Positions 33,910 to 42,802 of a stretch of DNA of 64,000 bases are shown here, one piece after another. The stretch spans positions 1-64,000 of the forward strand of contig DAISGD010000005.1 in NCBI GenBank assembly GCA_036823295.1. Direction: 5' to 3'. Below the pieces are notes generated by a model. It ran no database searches. It was not told where the DNA came from and saw nothing but the letters and a program-made list of their open reading frames with translations. The first letter of the stretch is position 1. Every line of letters begins with the position of its first letter. Source of the stretch: UBA4742 sp002403895. GTDB taxonomy: Bacteria; Actinomycetota; Acidimicrobiia; Acidimicrobiales; Acidimicrobilacustridaceae. The position numbers and the translations under genes were made by a program.

Positions 33910-36566
33910 GAGGTGACGGTCCGACTGGTGCCGGCCGTTCGACTGGTGCCAGCGGTGCCGGTGTCGGGCCGCATGGGCAAGCTGGTGCGCCAGGCGCCGT
34001 CCAGGTCGTGGAGGGCGGCCGCCACCGCACCCGCGGTCGGCACCAGGCCGATCTCACCGACACCTTTGATGCCGTAGGGCGAGCCCGGTTGCGGGCTCTC
34101 GACCAGGATCACGTCGACGTCGGGCATGTCCTTCGGGCGCAGGATGCCCAGGCTCTTGAGGGTCATGGCCGTCGGCCGACCGGTCTCGTCGGTGGGGAAG
34201 TCCTCCGTCAGCGCGTAGCCCAGGCCCATGTGCACCGAACCCTCCACCTGGCCTTCGCACAGCTGCGGGTTCACGGCCCGCCCGACGTCGTGAGCGGCCA
34301 CCACCTTCTCGATGCGGCCGGTGTCTCGATCGGCGATGACGAGCTGCGTGGCGTAGCCGAACGTCGAGTGGATGATCGGGTGCTCGAGACCCTCGGCCAG
34401 CGAGTTCGTCCAGTCGACCCGGTACTCACCCTCGTAGTCGACGTCGGTGCGACAGCCGTCGGCCCGCGCCGCGCGGCAGGCCTCGGCCACCGAACCGGCA
34501 CCCATCAGCGTGCCCCGGCTGCCGGTGGTCTGACCGGCACCGAGCTCGCGGGTGGTGTCGACGATGACCCGGATGCGATCGGGATCGACCCCCAGCTCCT
34601 CCACCGCCACCTGGAGGGCGACGGTATGCACGCCCTGGCCCATCTCCGTCCAGCAGTGGCGGACTTCGATGGTGTCATCGGCACAGAAGCGCACCACGGC
34701 CCGGGCCACCTCCTTGAAGCCGTTGCCCAGGCCTGAGTTCTTGAGGGCGAGGCCGAGGCCGATGGCCTTGCCCGCGGCCCGGGCGGCCTCGTAGTGGGGA
34801 GCGATCGCGTCGAGGCAGGCCTCGGCCCCCAGGCACCCGTCGTCCATGATCTGGCCCGGCCCCCACACCTCGCCGGGGCGGATCACGTTGCGCTTGCGGA
34901 TCTCCCACCCGCTGATCCCGACCTGGTCGGCCAGGCGGTCGAGGCATCCCTCCATGGCGAACTGGGCCTGGTTGGCGCCGAAGCCGCGGAAGGCGCCGCA
35001 CACCGGGTTGTTGGTGCGCACCGCCACGGACTCCACGTCGATGGTGGGTACTCGGTAGGGGCCGCTGGCGTGACCGGCCGAGCGCTCCAGCACCTTCATG
35101 CCCACCGACGCGTACGGGCCCGAGTCTCCGAGCATGCGCGCCTCGAGCGCGGTGAGCATGCCGTCGTCGTCACAGGCCGCCCGGTACTCCATGGAGATGG
35201 GATGGCGTTTGGGGTGCATGAGCAGGGACTGCTCGCGAGTGAGCGTGCACTTCACGGGGCGCTTCAACAGGAACGCCGCCAAGGCGGTCTGGGCCTGGTT
35301 GCTCATGTCCTCCTTGCCGCCGAAGGCCCCACCGTTGGACACCAGCTCGACCGTGACCTGGTCGGTCGACACTCCCAGCACCGAGGCGATCTGATTGCGG
35401 TCGTCCCACACCCCCTGGCCCCCCGAGAAGACGTGCAGGGTCCCGTCAACGGCGGGCACCGCCAGGGTGGACTCGGGCTCGAGGAAGGCGTGCTCGATGC
35501 GCTGCGTGTGGAACGTCTCGTGCACCCGATGGGGACTGGCCTCCCACGCCGCCCGGGCGTCGCCCCGGCGATACGTCGACACGCTCAACACGTTGCCGTC
35601 GAGTCCCCACACCGCTGGCTCGGGATCGTCGCGGGCGGCGACGGGATCGGTGAACGGCTCGAGTACCGCGTAGGACGTCTCCACCAACTCCGCGGCCCGG
35701 GTGGCCTCCAACTTTGACTCGGCCACCACGATGGCCAGCACATCACCCAGATACGAGGTGCGGCCCCCGACCGGGATCATCACCGGCCAGTCGATGTGGA
35801 TGATCCCGACCCGCAGCTCGCCGGGGATGTCCGTCGCGGTGAACACGCCCACCACGCCGGGCGCGGCGGCGGCCACGGTCGTGTCGATGGCCAGGACGTC
35901 GGCCCGGGCGTGGTTGCTGAGCACGAGCGTGGCGTGTGCCATCCCGGGCACGACGAGGTCGTCCACGTAGCCGCGATCGCCCAGCGCCAGTTCCCGACTC
36001 TCGTAGCGCACGCCGCTGGAGCCAATGCCGCCCCGCGGCGTGACGACGACCGGGGTGTCAGGTGTCTCGGCGGTGGCGGCCAAGGCCTCCACCGCGTCGA
36101 GGATCTTCACGTATCCGGTGCAGCGACACAGGTTCGCGCCCAGGTGGCGGGCCGCGTCGTCGCGAGTGAGGGCGCTTCCCTTCTTGTCGATGAGGGCCTT
36201 CGTGCGCATGACGATCCCGGGCGTGCAGAAGCCGCACTGCAACGCCCCGCAAGCGCCGAACGTGTCGGCGTAGCGGAGCCGCTCGGCTTCGTCCACACCT
36301 TCGAGCGTGGTCACCGTCTTGCCCGCGGCCCGTTCGAGCGACACCTGACAGCTCACCACCGCCTTGCCGTCGAGCAGCACCGTGCAGCAGCCGCACTGGC
36401 CCGAGGGGGCGCACCCGTCTTTGGGGGAGGTGACGGCCAGCTCTTCGCGCAGGGCGGCCAGCAGGTGGGGATGGTCGCCCCGCACCTCGACCGGTCCGCC
36501 GTTGAGGACGAAGCTGGTGGTGCCGGCGGTCGTGGGAGTGATGGGAGTCTCATCGAGAGCGGTCAT
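33906..36566 (-). CDS. xdhD: Fused molybdenum hydroxylase (XdhD-like: 2Fe-2S plus molybdopterin domains)
   Basis: 886-residue protein. Residues about 18-170 are a two-cluster iron-sulfur module: CAPSGQCGCCTVLLDG, then ALQCGFCTPGIVM and NLCRCTGYVKILDAVEAL. Residues about 190-870 are the molybdopterin domain with NGGAFGGKEDMSNQ, CGAFRGFGANQAQFAME and the active-site GIKGVGEIGLVPTAG that supplies the catalytic Glu. Lacking its own FAD domain, it must use another electron acceptor or the FAD subunit encoded upstream. E. coli XdhD has the same 2Fe-2S/molybdopterin fusion. Likely hydroxylates a purine or purine-derived ring. Overlaps neighbours on both sides by four bases. Confidence 0.9.
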   Translation of the reverse strand: MTALDETPITPTTAGTTSFVLNGGPVEVRGDHPHLLAALREELAVTSPKDGCAPSGQCGCCTVLLDGKAVVSCQVSLERAAGKTVTTLEGVDEAERLRYADTFGACGALQCGFCTPGIVMRTKALIDKKGSALTRDDAARHLGANLCRCTGYVKILDAVEALAATAETPDTPVVVTPRGGIGSSGVRYESRELALGDRGYVDDLVVPGMAHATLVLSNHARADVLAIDTTVAAAAPGVVGVFTATDIPGELRVGIIHIDWPVMIPVGGRTSYLGDVLAIVVAESKLEATRAAELVETSYAVLEPFTDPVAARDDPEPAVWGLDGNVLSVSTYRRGDARAAWEASPHRVHETFHTQRIEHAFLEPESTLAVPAVDGTLHVFSGGQGVWDDRNQIASVLGVSTDQVTVELVSNGGAFGGKEDMSNQAQTALAAFLLKRPVKCTLTREQSLLMHPKRHPISMEYRAACDDDGMLTALEARMLGDSGPYASVGMKVLERSAGHASGPYRVPTIDVESVAVRTNNPVCGAFRGFGANQAQFAMEGCLDRLADQVGISGWEIRKRNVIRPGEVWGPGQIMDDGCLGAEACLDAIAPHYEAARAAGKAIGLGLALKNSGLGNGFKEVARAVVRFCADDTIEVRHCWTEMGQGVHTVALQVAVEELGVDPDRIRVIVDTTRELGAGQTTGSRGTLMGAGSVAEACRAARADGCRTDVDYEGEYRVDWTNSLAEGLEHPIIHSTFGYATQLVIADRDTGRIEKVVAAHDVGRAVNPQLCEGQVEGSVHMGLGYALTEDFPTDETGRPTAMTLKSLGILRPKDMPDVDVILVESPQPGSPYGIKGVGEIGLVPTAGAVAAALHDLDGAWRTSLPMRPDTGTAGTSRTAGTSRTVTS

Positions 36567-37576
36567 GACCGCCTCCCTTGCTCGCGGGTGTCGGATTCGT
36601 CAGGTGGAGGTGATGGTGATTGCGTCGGCTCGCTCGGGACGGGGGGCACCACGACGCCGCGCTGGGACGTGATGGGGCCGTAGTGCTCGATCATCCGGTA
36701 TCGCTCGAAGTCGAACACGGTGCGCTTGTACGAATCGCATGCATCCAGATCGCAGGCGGCCAGAATGACCTCATCGCCGTCGCTCATGCAACGGGCCACC
36801 ACCTCCCCCGAGGGGGCGATGATCTGGCTCTCGGCCAGCGACTCGACCCCCTCCTCGGTGCCGCCCTTGGCCACGCCGACCACCCAGGTGCCGTTCTGGT
36901 ACGCGCCGGACGCCATCACCAGGTTGTTGTGGAATCCGGCAAGTCGGTCCTGGTCGGGGTCTGGGGCGTAGTGGATGGGCGTGTTGTAGCCGATGAGGAT
37001 CAGCTCGGCGCCCTGCAGGCCAAGCACGCGGTAGGTCTCGGGCCAGCGCCGGTCGTTGCAGATGGCCAGGCCCACGATGCCGTCGAACGCCCGATGGGCC
37101 ACGAACCCCTCTGGCCCGCCGTCGAAGTAGCGGCGCTCCAGGTGTTGGAACGGCCGCCAGGGCTCGTGGTCGGCGTGGCCGGGGAGGTGGACCTTGCGGT
37201 ATCGGGTCACCTGGCGTCCATCGCGCTCGACGAGCACCGTCGTGTTGTAGTGGCGAGTCACTCCGGTCGTATCAACGGTGAGCTCGGCGAAGCCCAGCGC
37301 GAAGCCCACCCCAAGCTCGCGGGCCTCATCGAACAAGACCTTCGTGTCCGGGCCCGGCATCTCGGTCTCGAAGAACTCGTCGACGTCGCGCTGGTCGTCG
37401 AACCACCAGCGGGGGAAGAACGTGGTGAGCGCCAGCTCCGGGAACACCACCAGCTCGGCCCCCTGCGCGGCAGCATCGCGCAGCAGCATCAGCAGCCGTT
37501 CGACCACCTCGGCCCGGCTCTGGTCGCGGGGGACCGGCCCCATCTGCGCCGCCGCCACCTGCACGACCCGGCTCAC
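36563..37576 (-). CDS. N-carbamoyl-D-amino-acid hydrolase-like nitrilase
   Basis: 337-residue nitrilase-superfamily amidase. It closely follows Agrobacterium D-carbamoylase: FPELALTTFFPRWWF, ETEMPGPDTKVLF, YRKVHLPGHADHEPWRPFQH and AICNDRRWPETYRVLGLQGA. The catalytic triad is Glu47, Lys128, Cys173. Such enzymes open N-carbamoyl-D-amino acids (ureido acids) to amino acid, carbon dioxide and ammonia. With the hydantoinase at 47.5 kb and the M20 enzyme next door, the island can hydrolyse ureido compounds of either configuration. The last 30 residues are a Pro/Ser-rich tail. GTG at 37576 overlaps the previous stop. Confidence 0.9.
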   Translation of the reverse strand: MSRVVQVAAAQMGPVPRDQSRAEVVERLLMLLRDAAAQGAELVVFPELALTTFFPRWWFDDQRDVDEFFETEMPGPDTKVLFDEARELGVGFALGFAELTVDTTGVTRHYNTTVLVERDGRQVTRYRKVHLPGHADHEPWRPFQHLERRYFDGGPEGFVAHRAFDGIVGLAICNDRRWPETYRVLGLQGAELILIGYNTPIHYAPDPDQDRLAGFHNNLVMASGAYQNGTWVVGVAKGGTEEGVESLAESQIIAPSGEVVARCMSDGDEVILAACDLDACDSYKRTVFDFERYRMIEHYGPITSQRGVVVPPVPSEPTQSPSPPPDESDTREQGRRS

Positions 37577-38934
37577 GACCCGCTCTCCTTCGGGGCTCCC
37601 GCGTCGCGCTCGGACCCCGCTCCGCCATTCCGGCGTAGATCTGGGCCGGACGCCGGTCTGGATTTACGCAAGAAAGCGTCGTCGGCGGCGGCGGCGGTGG
37701 GGTTGGCGAGATGGAGCAGGATCTGAAGGAGCACGTCGGCGCCGGCGGTCAGGTCGGCCGGTGCGGTGTACTCCGCCGGGTTGTGGCTGATGCCTCCGAC
37801 GCTGGGGACGAAGATCATCCCGGCCGGGCACACCCGAGCCAGCATCTGGGCATCGTGACCGGCGCCCGACGCCATGCGTCGCACCGCCAGGCCATGACGG
37901 TGGGCCACGTCCTCGACCAGATCCACGACCGTCGGGTCGAACGTGACCGGTTCGAAGCGCGCCAGCACGCGGCGGACCACCGATACGCCTTCGGCGTGGG
38001 CCAGCTCCTCGACCCGGTTGGCCAGCTGCGCTTCGGCGGTGGCCAAGGTGTCGTCGTCGGGGTGGCGCAGGTCGACGGTGAGGCGGGCCCGGGCGGCGAC
38101 CACGTTGACCAGGTCCGGGTGGAGGTCCATGCGTCCCACGGTGCCCACCAGGCCCGGGATCTCGCTCGTCAGCCGGCGCACGGCGACGACGATGGCGGCG
38201 GCGACGTGGCCGGCGTCGTGGCGCATCCCCATGGGCGTGGTGCCCGCGTGGTTGGACTGACCGGTGACGGTGAGCTCCTGCCAGGAGATGCCCTGGACGC
38301 CGGTCACCACCCCGATCGTCACGCCCTCGCTCTCGAGCACGGGGCCCTGCTCGATGTGCAGCTCGACGAACGCCCGGGGCGGTCGGGCCGGGCACGGCAT
38401 GCCTCCCACGTACCCGATGTGAGCCAGCTCGTCGCCCAGGATGGCGCCGTCGATGGCCACCGTGTCCAGCGCCTCCTCCAGCGGGAGACCGCCGGCGAAC
38501 ACGAGGCTGCCCAGCATGTCGGGGGCGAAGCGTGAGCCCTCCTCGTTGGTGAAAAAGCCCACCGCCACTGGATGTTCGATCTGGACCCCGGACTCGATGA
38601 TGGTCTCCAACACTTCGAGTCCGGCCAGGACCCCGAGGTTGCCGTCGAAGCGGCCGCCAGTGGCCACCGTGTCGATGTGGGAACCGGTCAGCACCGGCGG
38701 GTCGAAGCGATCGGCCGGCCAGGTCCCCACCACGTTGCCGATCCCGTCGACGTCGACGCGCAGGTCCAGATCTTCCATCCACGACACGACCAGGTTCCTC
38801 CCGTCGCGATCGGCATCGGTAAGGGCCAAGCGGGCCGATCCCCCGCCCTCGATGGGACCGATCTCGGCCAGGTCGGCCAGCCGGCGCGCCAGCCGGTCAC
38901 CGTTGATCCGCAGCTCGGTCGCCACCGCGCTCAC
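37573..38934 (-). CDS. hyuC: M20 family N-carbamoyl-L-amino-acid hydrolase / allantoate amidohydrolase
   Basis: 453-residue dinuclear metal amidase. Metal and substrate motifs: GSHIDTVATGGRFDGNLGVL, FTNEEGSRFAPDMLGS, ELHIEQGPVLE, SNHAGTTPMGMR and SGAGHDAQMLARV. This is the HyuC/AllC/beta-ureidopropionase group, which hydrolyses the ureido bond of carbamoyl amino acids or allantoate. The choice between these substrates cannot be made from motifs. A 45-residue C-terminal tail rich in Arg, Gly and Ser is unusual. GTG at 38934 overlaps the stop of the molybdenum subunit gene (GTGA). Confidence 0.87.
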   Translation of the reverse strand: MSAVATELRINGDRLARRLADLAEIGPIEGGGSARLALTDADRDGRNLVVSWMEDLDLRVDVDGIGNVVGTWPADRFDPPVLTGSHIDTVATGGRFDGNLGVLAGLEVLETIIESGVQIEHPVAVGFFTNEEGSRFAPDMLGSLVFAGGLPLEEALDTVAIDGAILGDELAHIGYVGGMPCPARPPRAFVELHIEQGPVLESEGVTIGVVTGVQGISWQELTVTGQSNHAGTTPMGMRHDAGHVAAAIVVAVRRLTSEIPGLVGTVGRMDLHPDLVNVVAARARLTVDLRHPDDDTLATAEAQLANRVEELAHAEGVSVVRRVLARFEPVTFDPTVVDLVEDVAHRHGLAVRRMASGAGHDAQMLARVCPAGMIFVPSVGGISHNPAEYTAPADLTAGADVLLQILLHLANPTAAAADDAFLRKSRPASGPDLRRNGGAGSERDAGAPKESGS

Positions 38935-41252
38935 CGCTGGTCATCCTGGGGGTCGAGCCCATCGGGTTCAGACGAGGTAGCCAGGGCGATGTCGTCGGGG
39001 TGAATGGGTACCCGGGGGAGCGCCAGCCCGGTGGCGGCCCGCACCGCAGCGGCCACCGCCGGGCCCGAGGAGATGGTCGGGGCCTCGCCCGCGCCCTTGG
39101 CCCCGAACGGGGCGCCCGGCTCGGCCTCCTCGATGATGGCGGCCACTCGGAGGTCCGGCAGGTCGAGGGCGGTGGGGATCAGGTAGTCGGTGAACGACGG
39201 ATTGCGCACCAGGCCATCGGTGACGACGATCTCCTCCATCAGGGCCAGGCCCACGCCCTGCGCGGCGCCACCCTCGAGCTGGCCCAGGAGTTGGGTCGGG
39301 TTGAGGATCTTCCCGACCTCCTGGGACGTGACCAGGTCGACCAGGCGGATGAGGCCGAGGTCGATGTCGACGTCGACCACGGCCCGGTGGGCGGCGATGC
39401 TCAGCGCCAGGTGGGCGTTGCCTTGACCGTTCTCGTCGAGGGGTTCGGTGGGGGCGTGGTGGTACTCGACGGTCTCCTCGATGACCACGCCGGCTGACGC
39501 GTTCATCACTCCGATGTCCACCGCGGGATCCGTGGTTGAGCGGACGCGATCGCCGTGGAGCACCAGACCGCCAGCCTCGATCCCGAGCCCCTCGGCCACC
39601 TGGGCCAGCAGCCGGTCGCGCACCGCCTCGGCCGCGGCCAGCACCGCGCCCCCCGACAGCCACGACTGGCGGCTGGCCGATGACGAGCCGGCCGAACCGA
39701 TGGACGTGTCGGCCGGGTTGAGCACGACCGTGTCCACCCCCAGCGCCTCGCGGGTGATCTGCTGGGCCAGGGTCACGAATCCCTGCCCCACCTCGACGCA
39801 GGCGCACGTCACGGTGGCCACCCCATCGGCCAGGCGCACCCGGGCGGTGGAGTAGTCGTCGAAGCCCTCCGAGAACGCAATGTTCTTGAATCCGACGGCG
39901 AAGCCGATGGCCCGGCGGACATCTCCGTCCTGGGCCGTGCGGCCGGCGCCGCCGGGCAACGCCATCAGGTCGCCGTCGCCGCGGTCGTGGTCGCCGTCGA
40001 ACCCTGGTGCCGCGGCGCAGGTGCGGATCACTTCGGCCACCGGCGCCGCGCCGGTGATGATCTGACCGGTGATGAGGCGGTCGCCGGTCGCGAGGGCGTT
40101 GTGCAGTCGCAGGGCGATGGGGTCCAGGCCCAGGGCCGCGGCCAGGGCGTCCATCTGCGCCTCGTGGCCGAAGCAGGTCTGCACGGCACCGAAGCCGCGC
40201 ATGGCCCCGCACGGTGGGTTGTTGGTGCGCAGCGCCCACCCGTCGATGTGTACGTTGGGTACCCGGTAGGGGCCGGCCGCGAAACACGAGGCGTTGGCCA
40301 GCACCGAGGCAGACGTTGACGCATAGGCGCCCCCGTCGAACAGGAGCTTGGCCTCCACCTTGACCAGAGTGCCGTCGCGCTCGGCACTGTGTCGGTACCA
40401 CATCCTCACGGGGTGGCGGTGCACGTGGCCGAAGAAGGACTCTTCTCGGTCGTAGACCATCTTCACCGGGCGCCCGGTGTGCAGCGCCAGCAATGCGAGG
40501 TGGATCTGCAGGCTCACGTCCTCGCGAGCCCCGAAGGCACCGCCCACGCCGGCCAGGTGGATTCGCACCATGTCGGCCGGGAGTCCCACGCAGGCGCACA
40601 CCTGGTCGAGATCGTTGTGCAGGGCCTGGGTGGACACGAACAAGTCGAGCCCGCCGTCCTCGCGGGGGATGGCCAGGCCAGCCTCGGTCCCGAGCGGGGC
40701 CTGGTCCTGCATGCCCACCTCATAGGTGCCTTCCACGGTGACGGGGGCGGCGGCGTCGAGATCGCCGTGGCGGATCACCAGGTGGCGGAACACGTTGCCG
40801 TCGGGATGGATGGGCGGGGCGTCGGCTGCGGCTCGAGAGTCGACCAGCGGCGTCGTGGGCTGGTAGCTGACCCGGATGGCGGCCGCGGCGCGGCGGGCGG
40901 TCTCGGGATGGTCGGCGGCCACGATGGCGACCGGCTCGCCCTGGAAGCGGACTACGTCGCGGGCGAGCACGGGCTGGTCAGGACTTTCCAGCCCGTAGGT
41001 GGCGGCGCCGGGCACGTCGTCGGCAGTGAGCACGGCGTAGACGCCGCCCACCCGGAGCGCGGGGCCGATGTCGATGCTGGTGATGCGGGCCGAGGCGTGG
41101 GGGGAGCGCAGCGTGTGGCCCCACAGCATGCCCTCGGCGAAAAGGTCGGACGAGTAGGCGAAGCGGCCCTGCACCTTGGGCCCGCCGTCGGGACGGGGGG
41201 CGTCGACTCCGACGCCTTGGGCGGTGCGGCCCCGGGTAGTGGTGTCGGTCAT
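38931..41252 (-). CDS. Xanthine dehydrogenase-family molybdopterin-binding subunit
   Basis: 773-residue large subunit of a molybdenum hydroxylase. It begins with GVDAPRPDGGPKVQGRFAYS, the normal N terminus, and contains GVGGAFGAREDVSLQ, CGAMRGFGAVQTCFGHE, and GAKGAGEAPTISSGPAVAAA with the catalytic Glu. Together with the two following-in-sequence products of the upstream genes (2Fe-2S and FAD subunits) it forms a complete enzyme of the xanthine/nicotinate/carbon-monoxide dehydrogenase type. Purine is the best guess from context. ATG at 41252 overlaps the small-subunit stop (ATGA). No molybdenum cofactor insertion gene (XdhC) is in the window. Confidence 0.9.
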   Translation of the reverse strand: MTDTTTRGRTAQGVGVDAPRPDGGPKVQGRFAYSSDLFAEGMLWGHTLRSPHASARITSIDIGPALRVGGVYAVLTADDVPGAATYGLESPDQPVLARDVVRFQGEPVAIVAADHPETARRAAAAIRVSYQPTTPLVDSRAAADAPPIHPDGNVFRHLVIRHGDLDAAAPVTVEGTYEVGMQDQAPLGTEAGLAIPREDGGLDLFVSTQALHNDLDQVCACVGLPADMVRIHLAGVGGAFGAREDVSLQIHLALLALHTGRPVKMVYDREESFFGHVHRHPVRMWYRHSAERDGTLVKVEAKLLFDGGAYASTSASVLANASCFAAGPYRVPNVHIDGWALRTNNPPCGAMRGFGAVQTCFGHEAQMDALAAALGLDPIALRLHNALATGDRLITGQIITGAAPVAEVIRTCAAAPGFDGDHDRGDGDLMALPGGAGRTAQDGDVRRAIGFAVGFKNIAFSEGFDDYSTARVRLADGVATVTCACVEVGQGFVTLAQQITREALGVDTVVLNPADTSIGSAGSSSASRQSWLSGGAVLAAAEAVRDRLLAQVAEGLGIEAGGLVLHGDRVRSTTDPAVDIGVMNASAGVVIEETVEYHHAPTEPLDENGQGNAHLALSIAAHRAVVDVDIDLGLIRLVDLVTSQEVGKILNPTQLLGQLEGGAAQGVGLALMEEIVVTDGLVRNPSFTDYLIPTALDLPDLRVAAIIEEAEPGAPFGAKGAGEAPTISSGPAVAAAVRAATGLALPRVPIHPDDIALATSSEPDGLDPQDDQR

Positions 41253-41815
41253 GACGCTCCCGCAGCCTGCGCCCCGCGACGCCCGATGGTGACCCGGATG
41301 GCCTCCATGACCCGGCCGTAGCCGGTGCAGCGGCACAGGTTGCCGCTGATGGCCTCACGGATCTCCAACTCGTCAGGCTGGGGCGAACGGGCCAGCAGGT
41401 CGCGCGCGGCCATGACCAGGCCCGGGGTGCAGAACCCGCATTGCACCGCACCGGCGTCGACGAACGCCTGTTGGACATCGGACAGGATCCCGTCCGGGGC
41501 GAGCGCTTCCACCGTCACGATGTCGCGCCCCACTGCGGTGGCGGAAAGCACGAGACAGGAACAGACGAGCGTGCCGTCAACGGTGACCGAGCACGACCCG
41601 CACTCACCCTCCTCACAGGCATTCTTGGCGCCGGGCAGGCCGAGCCGCTCGCGCAGCACGTACAGCAGGCTCTCGCCCAACCAGGCGTCGGCCACCTCGC
41701 GCTCAGCGCCGTTCACCCTCAAGGTGTACGCGTGGTCGATGAGTTCGACGGCATGGTCGCGGGGACCGCCGTCGGGTCCGTGGTCGGCCTGTTGCGGGTG
41801 ACGGGGCGCCGTCAT
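41249..41815 (-). CDS. 2Fe-2S iron-sulfur subunit of molybdenum hydroxylase
   Basis: 188-residue small subunit. The plant-type ferredoxin cluster is CEEGECGSCSVTVDGTLVCSC; the second cluster uses AVQCGFCTPGLVM and NLCRCTGYGRVMEAI. It carries electrons from the molybdenum centre to the FAD subunit. A His/Pro/Asp-rich N-terminal extension of about 25 residues precedes the domain. ATG at 41815 overlaps the FAD-subunit stop (ATGA), and its own stop overlaps the large-subunit start, so subunit stoichiometry is probably secured by coupled translation. Confidence 0.92.
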   Translation of the reverse strand: MTAPRHPQQADHGPDGGPRDHAVELIDHAYTLRVNGAEREVADAWLGESLLYVLRERLGLPGAKNACEEGECGSCSVTVDGTLVCSCLVLSATAVGRDIVTVEALAPDGILSDVQQAFVDAGAVQCGFCTPGLVMAARDLLARSPQPDELEIREAISGNLCRCTGYGRVMEAIRVTIGRRGAQAAGAS

Positions 41816-42657
41816 CCGGGGAACATCCGCAGCAGGGCGCGCCGTGCCAGCACCCCGGCGCAGTGCCGGCGGTAGGCCGCGGTCGAGCGGTGGTCGTCGA
41901 TGGGTCGGGCGGCGTCGGCCACGAGCTCGCCGAATGTGGCCGCGGTGCGGGGGTCGGGCACCCGGCGGGCCTCCCAGTCGAGGTGGTCGACCACCCACGC
42001 CTCGGCTTCGGGCGCCCGCAGGATGGTCGGTCCCACCGAGCCGAGGCCTACCCGCACGATGCGACCGCTCAGGTCGACCAGCGCGGCCACACTGGCCACC
42101 GAGATGACCATGGCGTTTCGGGTCCCGACCTTGAGGAATTCCTGCGGGCCATCGAGCACGGGGACCCGTACCCCGACGATCAGCTCACCCGGCACCAGGG
42201 CCGTCTGCTTGGGTCCGACGCAGAACGTGGCGAAGGGCACTTCCCGCTCCCCGAGCGACGAACGCACCATCACGACGGCGTCGAGGGCGGCCAGCACGGG
42301 GAGGGTGTCACCGGCGGGGGAGGCGGTGGCCACGTTGCCCCCCAGCGTGCCCGCGTTGCGGATTTGGGGGGATCCGACCGTCCGGGCCGCCTGGGCCAGG
42401 GCGGGAACCAGCGCGGCCAAGGCCGGCTCCGCCAGATCGGCGTAGGTCAACCCGGCGCCGAGGGTGAGGGCACTGCCGTCACGGCTCCAGGAGCGGAGGC
42501 CGTCGACCCGGTCGAGCGCCACCACCGTGGTCGGGCGAGCCCGCCCGGCGTTGACCGCCACCATGAGATCGGTACCGCCCGCCAGCAACAAGGCGTCGCC
42601 ATGGGCGTCGAGCGCGGCACAGGCCTCGTCGATGGAGCGGGGGATGAGCACGGTCAC
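41812..42657 (-). CDS. FAD-binding subunit of molybdenum hydroxylase (CoxM/YgfM-like)
   Basis: 281-residue medium subunit with the two FAD motifs of the family, LLAGGTDLMVAVNAGRARP and RNAGTLGGNVATASPAGD, followed by the CO-dehydrogenase flavoprotein C-terminal domain (about residues 180-275). First gene of a seven-gene minus-strand operon in which every junction is a 4-base overlap. It could also serve the XdhD-like enzyme downstream, which lacks an FAD domain. GTG at 42657 starts VTVLIPRSIDEA. The promoter should lie in the AT-richer gap to the sigma-factor gene. Confidence 0.9.
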   Translation of the reverse strand: MTVLIPRSIDEACAALDAHGDALLLAGGTDLMVAVNAGRARPTTVVALDRVDGLRSWSRDGSALTLGAGLTYADLAEPALAALVPALAQAARTVGSPQIRNAGTLGGNVATASPAGDTLPVLAALDAVVMVRSSLGEREVPFATFCVGPKQTALVPGELIVGVRVPVLDGPQEFLKVGTRNAMVISVASVAALVDLSGRIVRVGLGSVGPTILRAPEAEAWVVDHLDWEARRVPDPRTAATFGELVADAARPIDDHRSTAAYRRHCAGVLARRALLRMFPG

Positions 42658-42670
42658 TAGTTGATTCTCC

Positions 42671-42730
42671 GAGCTATTTCAACAGTTTGTCAACGATCTC
42701 CCCTTAGCTATCACACACCGTTCACACAGC
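42671..42730. promoter_or_regulatory. Repeat-bearing divergent control region
   Basis: The 145-base gap between the molybdenum-enzyme operon and the sigma-factor gene is AT-rich for this genome. It holds paired short direct repeats: TTCAAC at 42678 and GTCAAC at 42689 (11 bases apart), AGCTAT at 42672 and 42706, and TCACACA at 42711 and 42722. On the minus strand TTGACA lies at 42688-42693 region, on the plus strand TTGACA near 42768. These look like operator half-sites and -35 elements, but no good -10 box is evident and the assignment is tentative. Confidence 0.4.
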
Positions 42731-42802
42731 CCGAGAGCCGAGGGGGACCATCGGCTGGAAGATTCTTGACACGGATCGGCCCGTCGCGGCATCTGATGGG
42801 TG

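Noticed and set aside
41252..42657. Aerobic carbon monoxide dehydrogenase
   Set aside because: Subunit composition fits, but the active-site loop with the CO-dehydrogenase Cys-Ser-Phe-Arg signature is not seen and the context is nucleobase catabolism.
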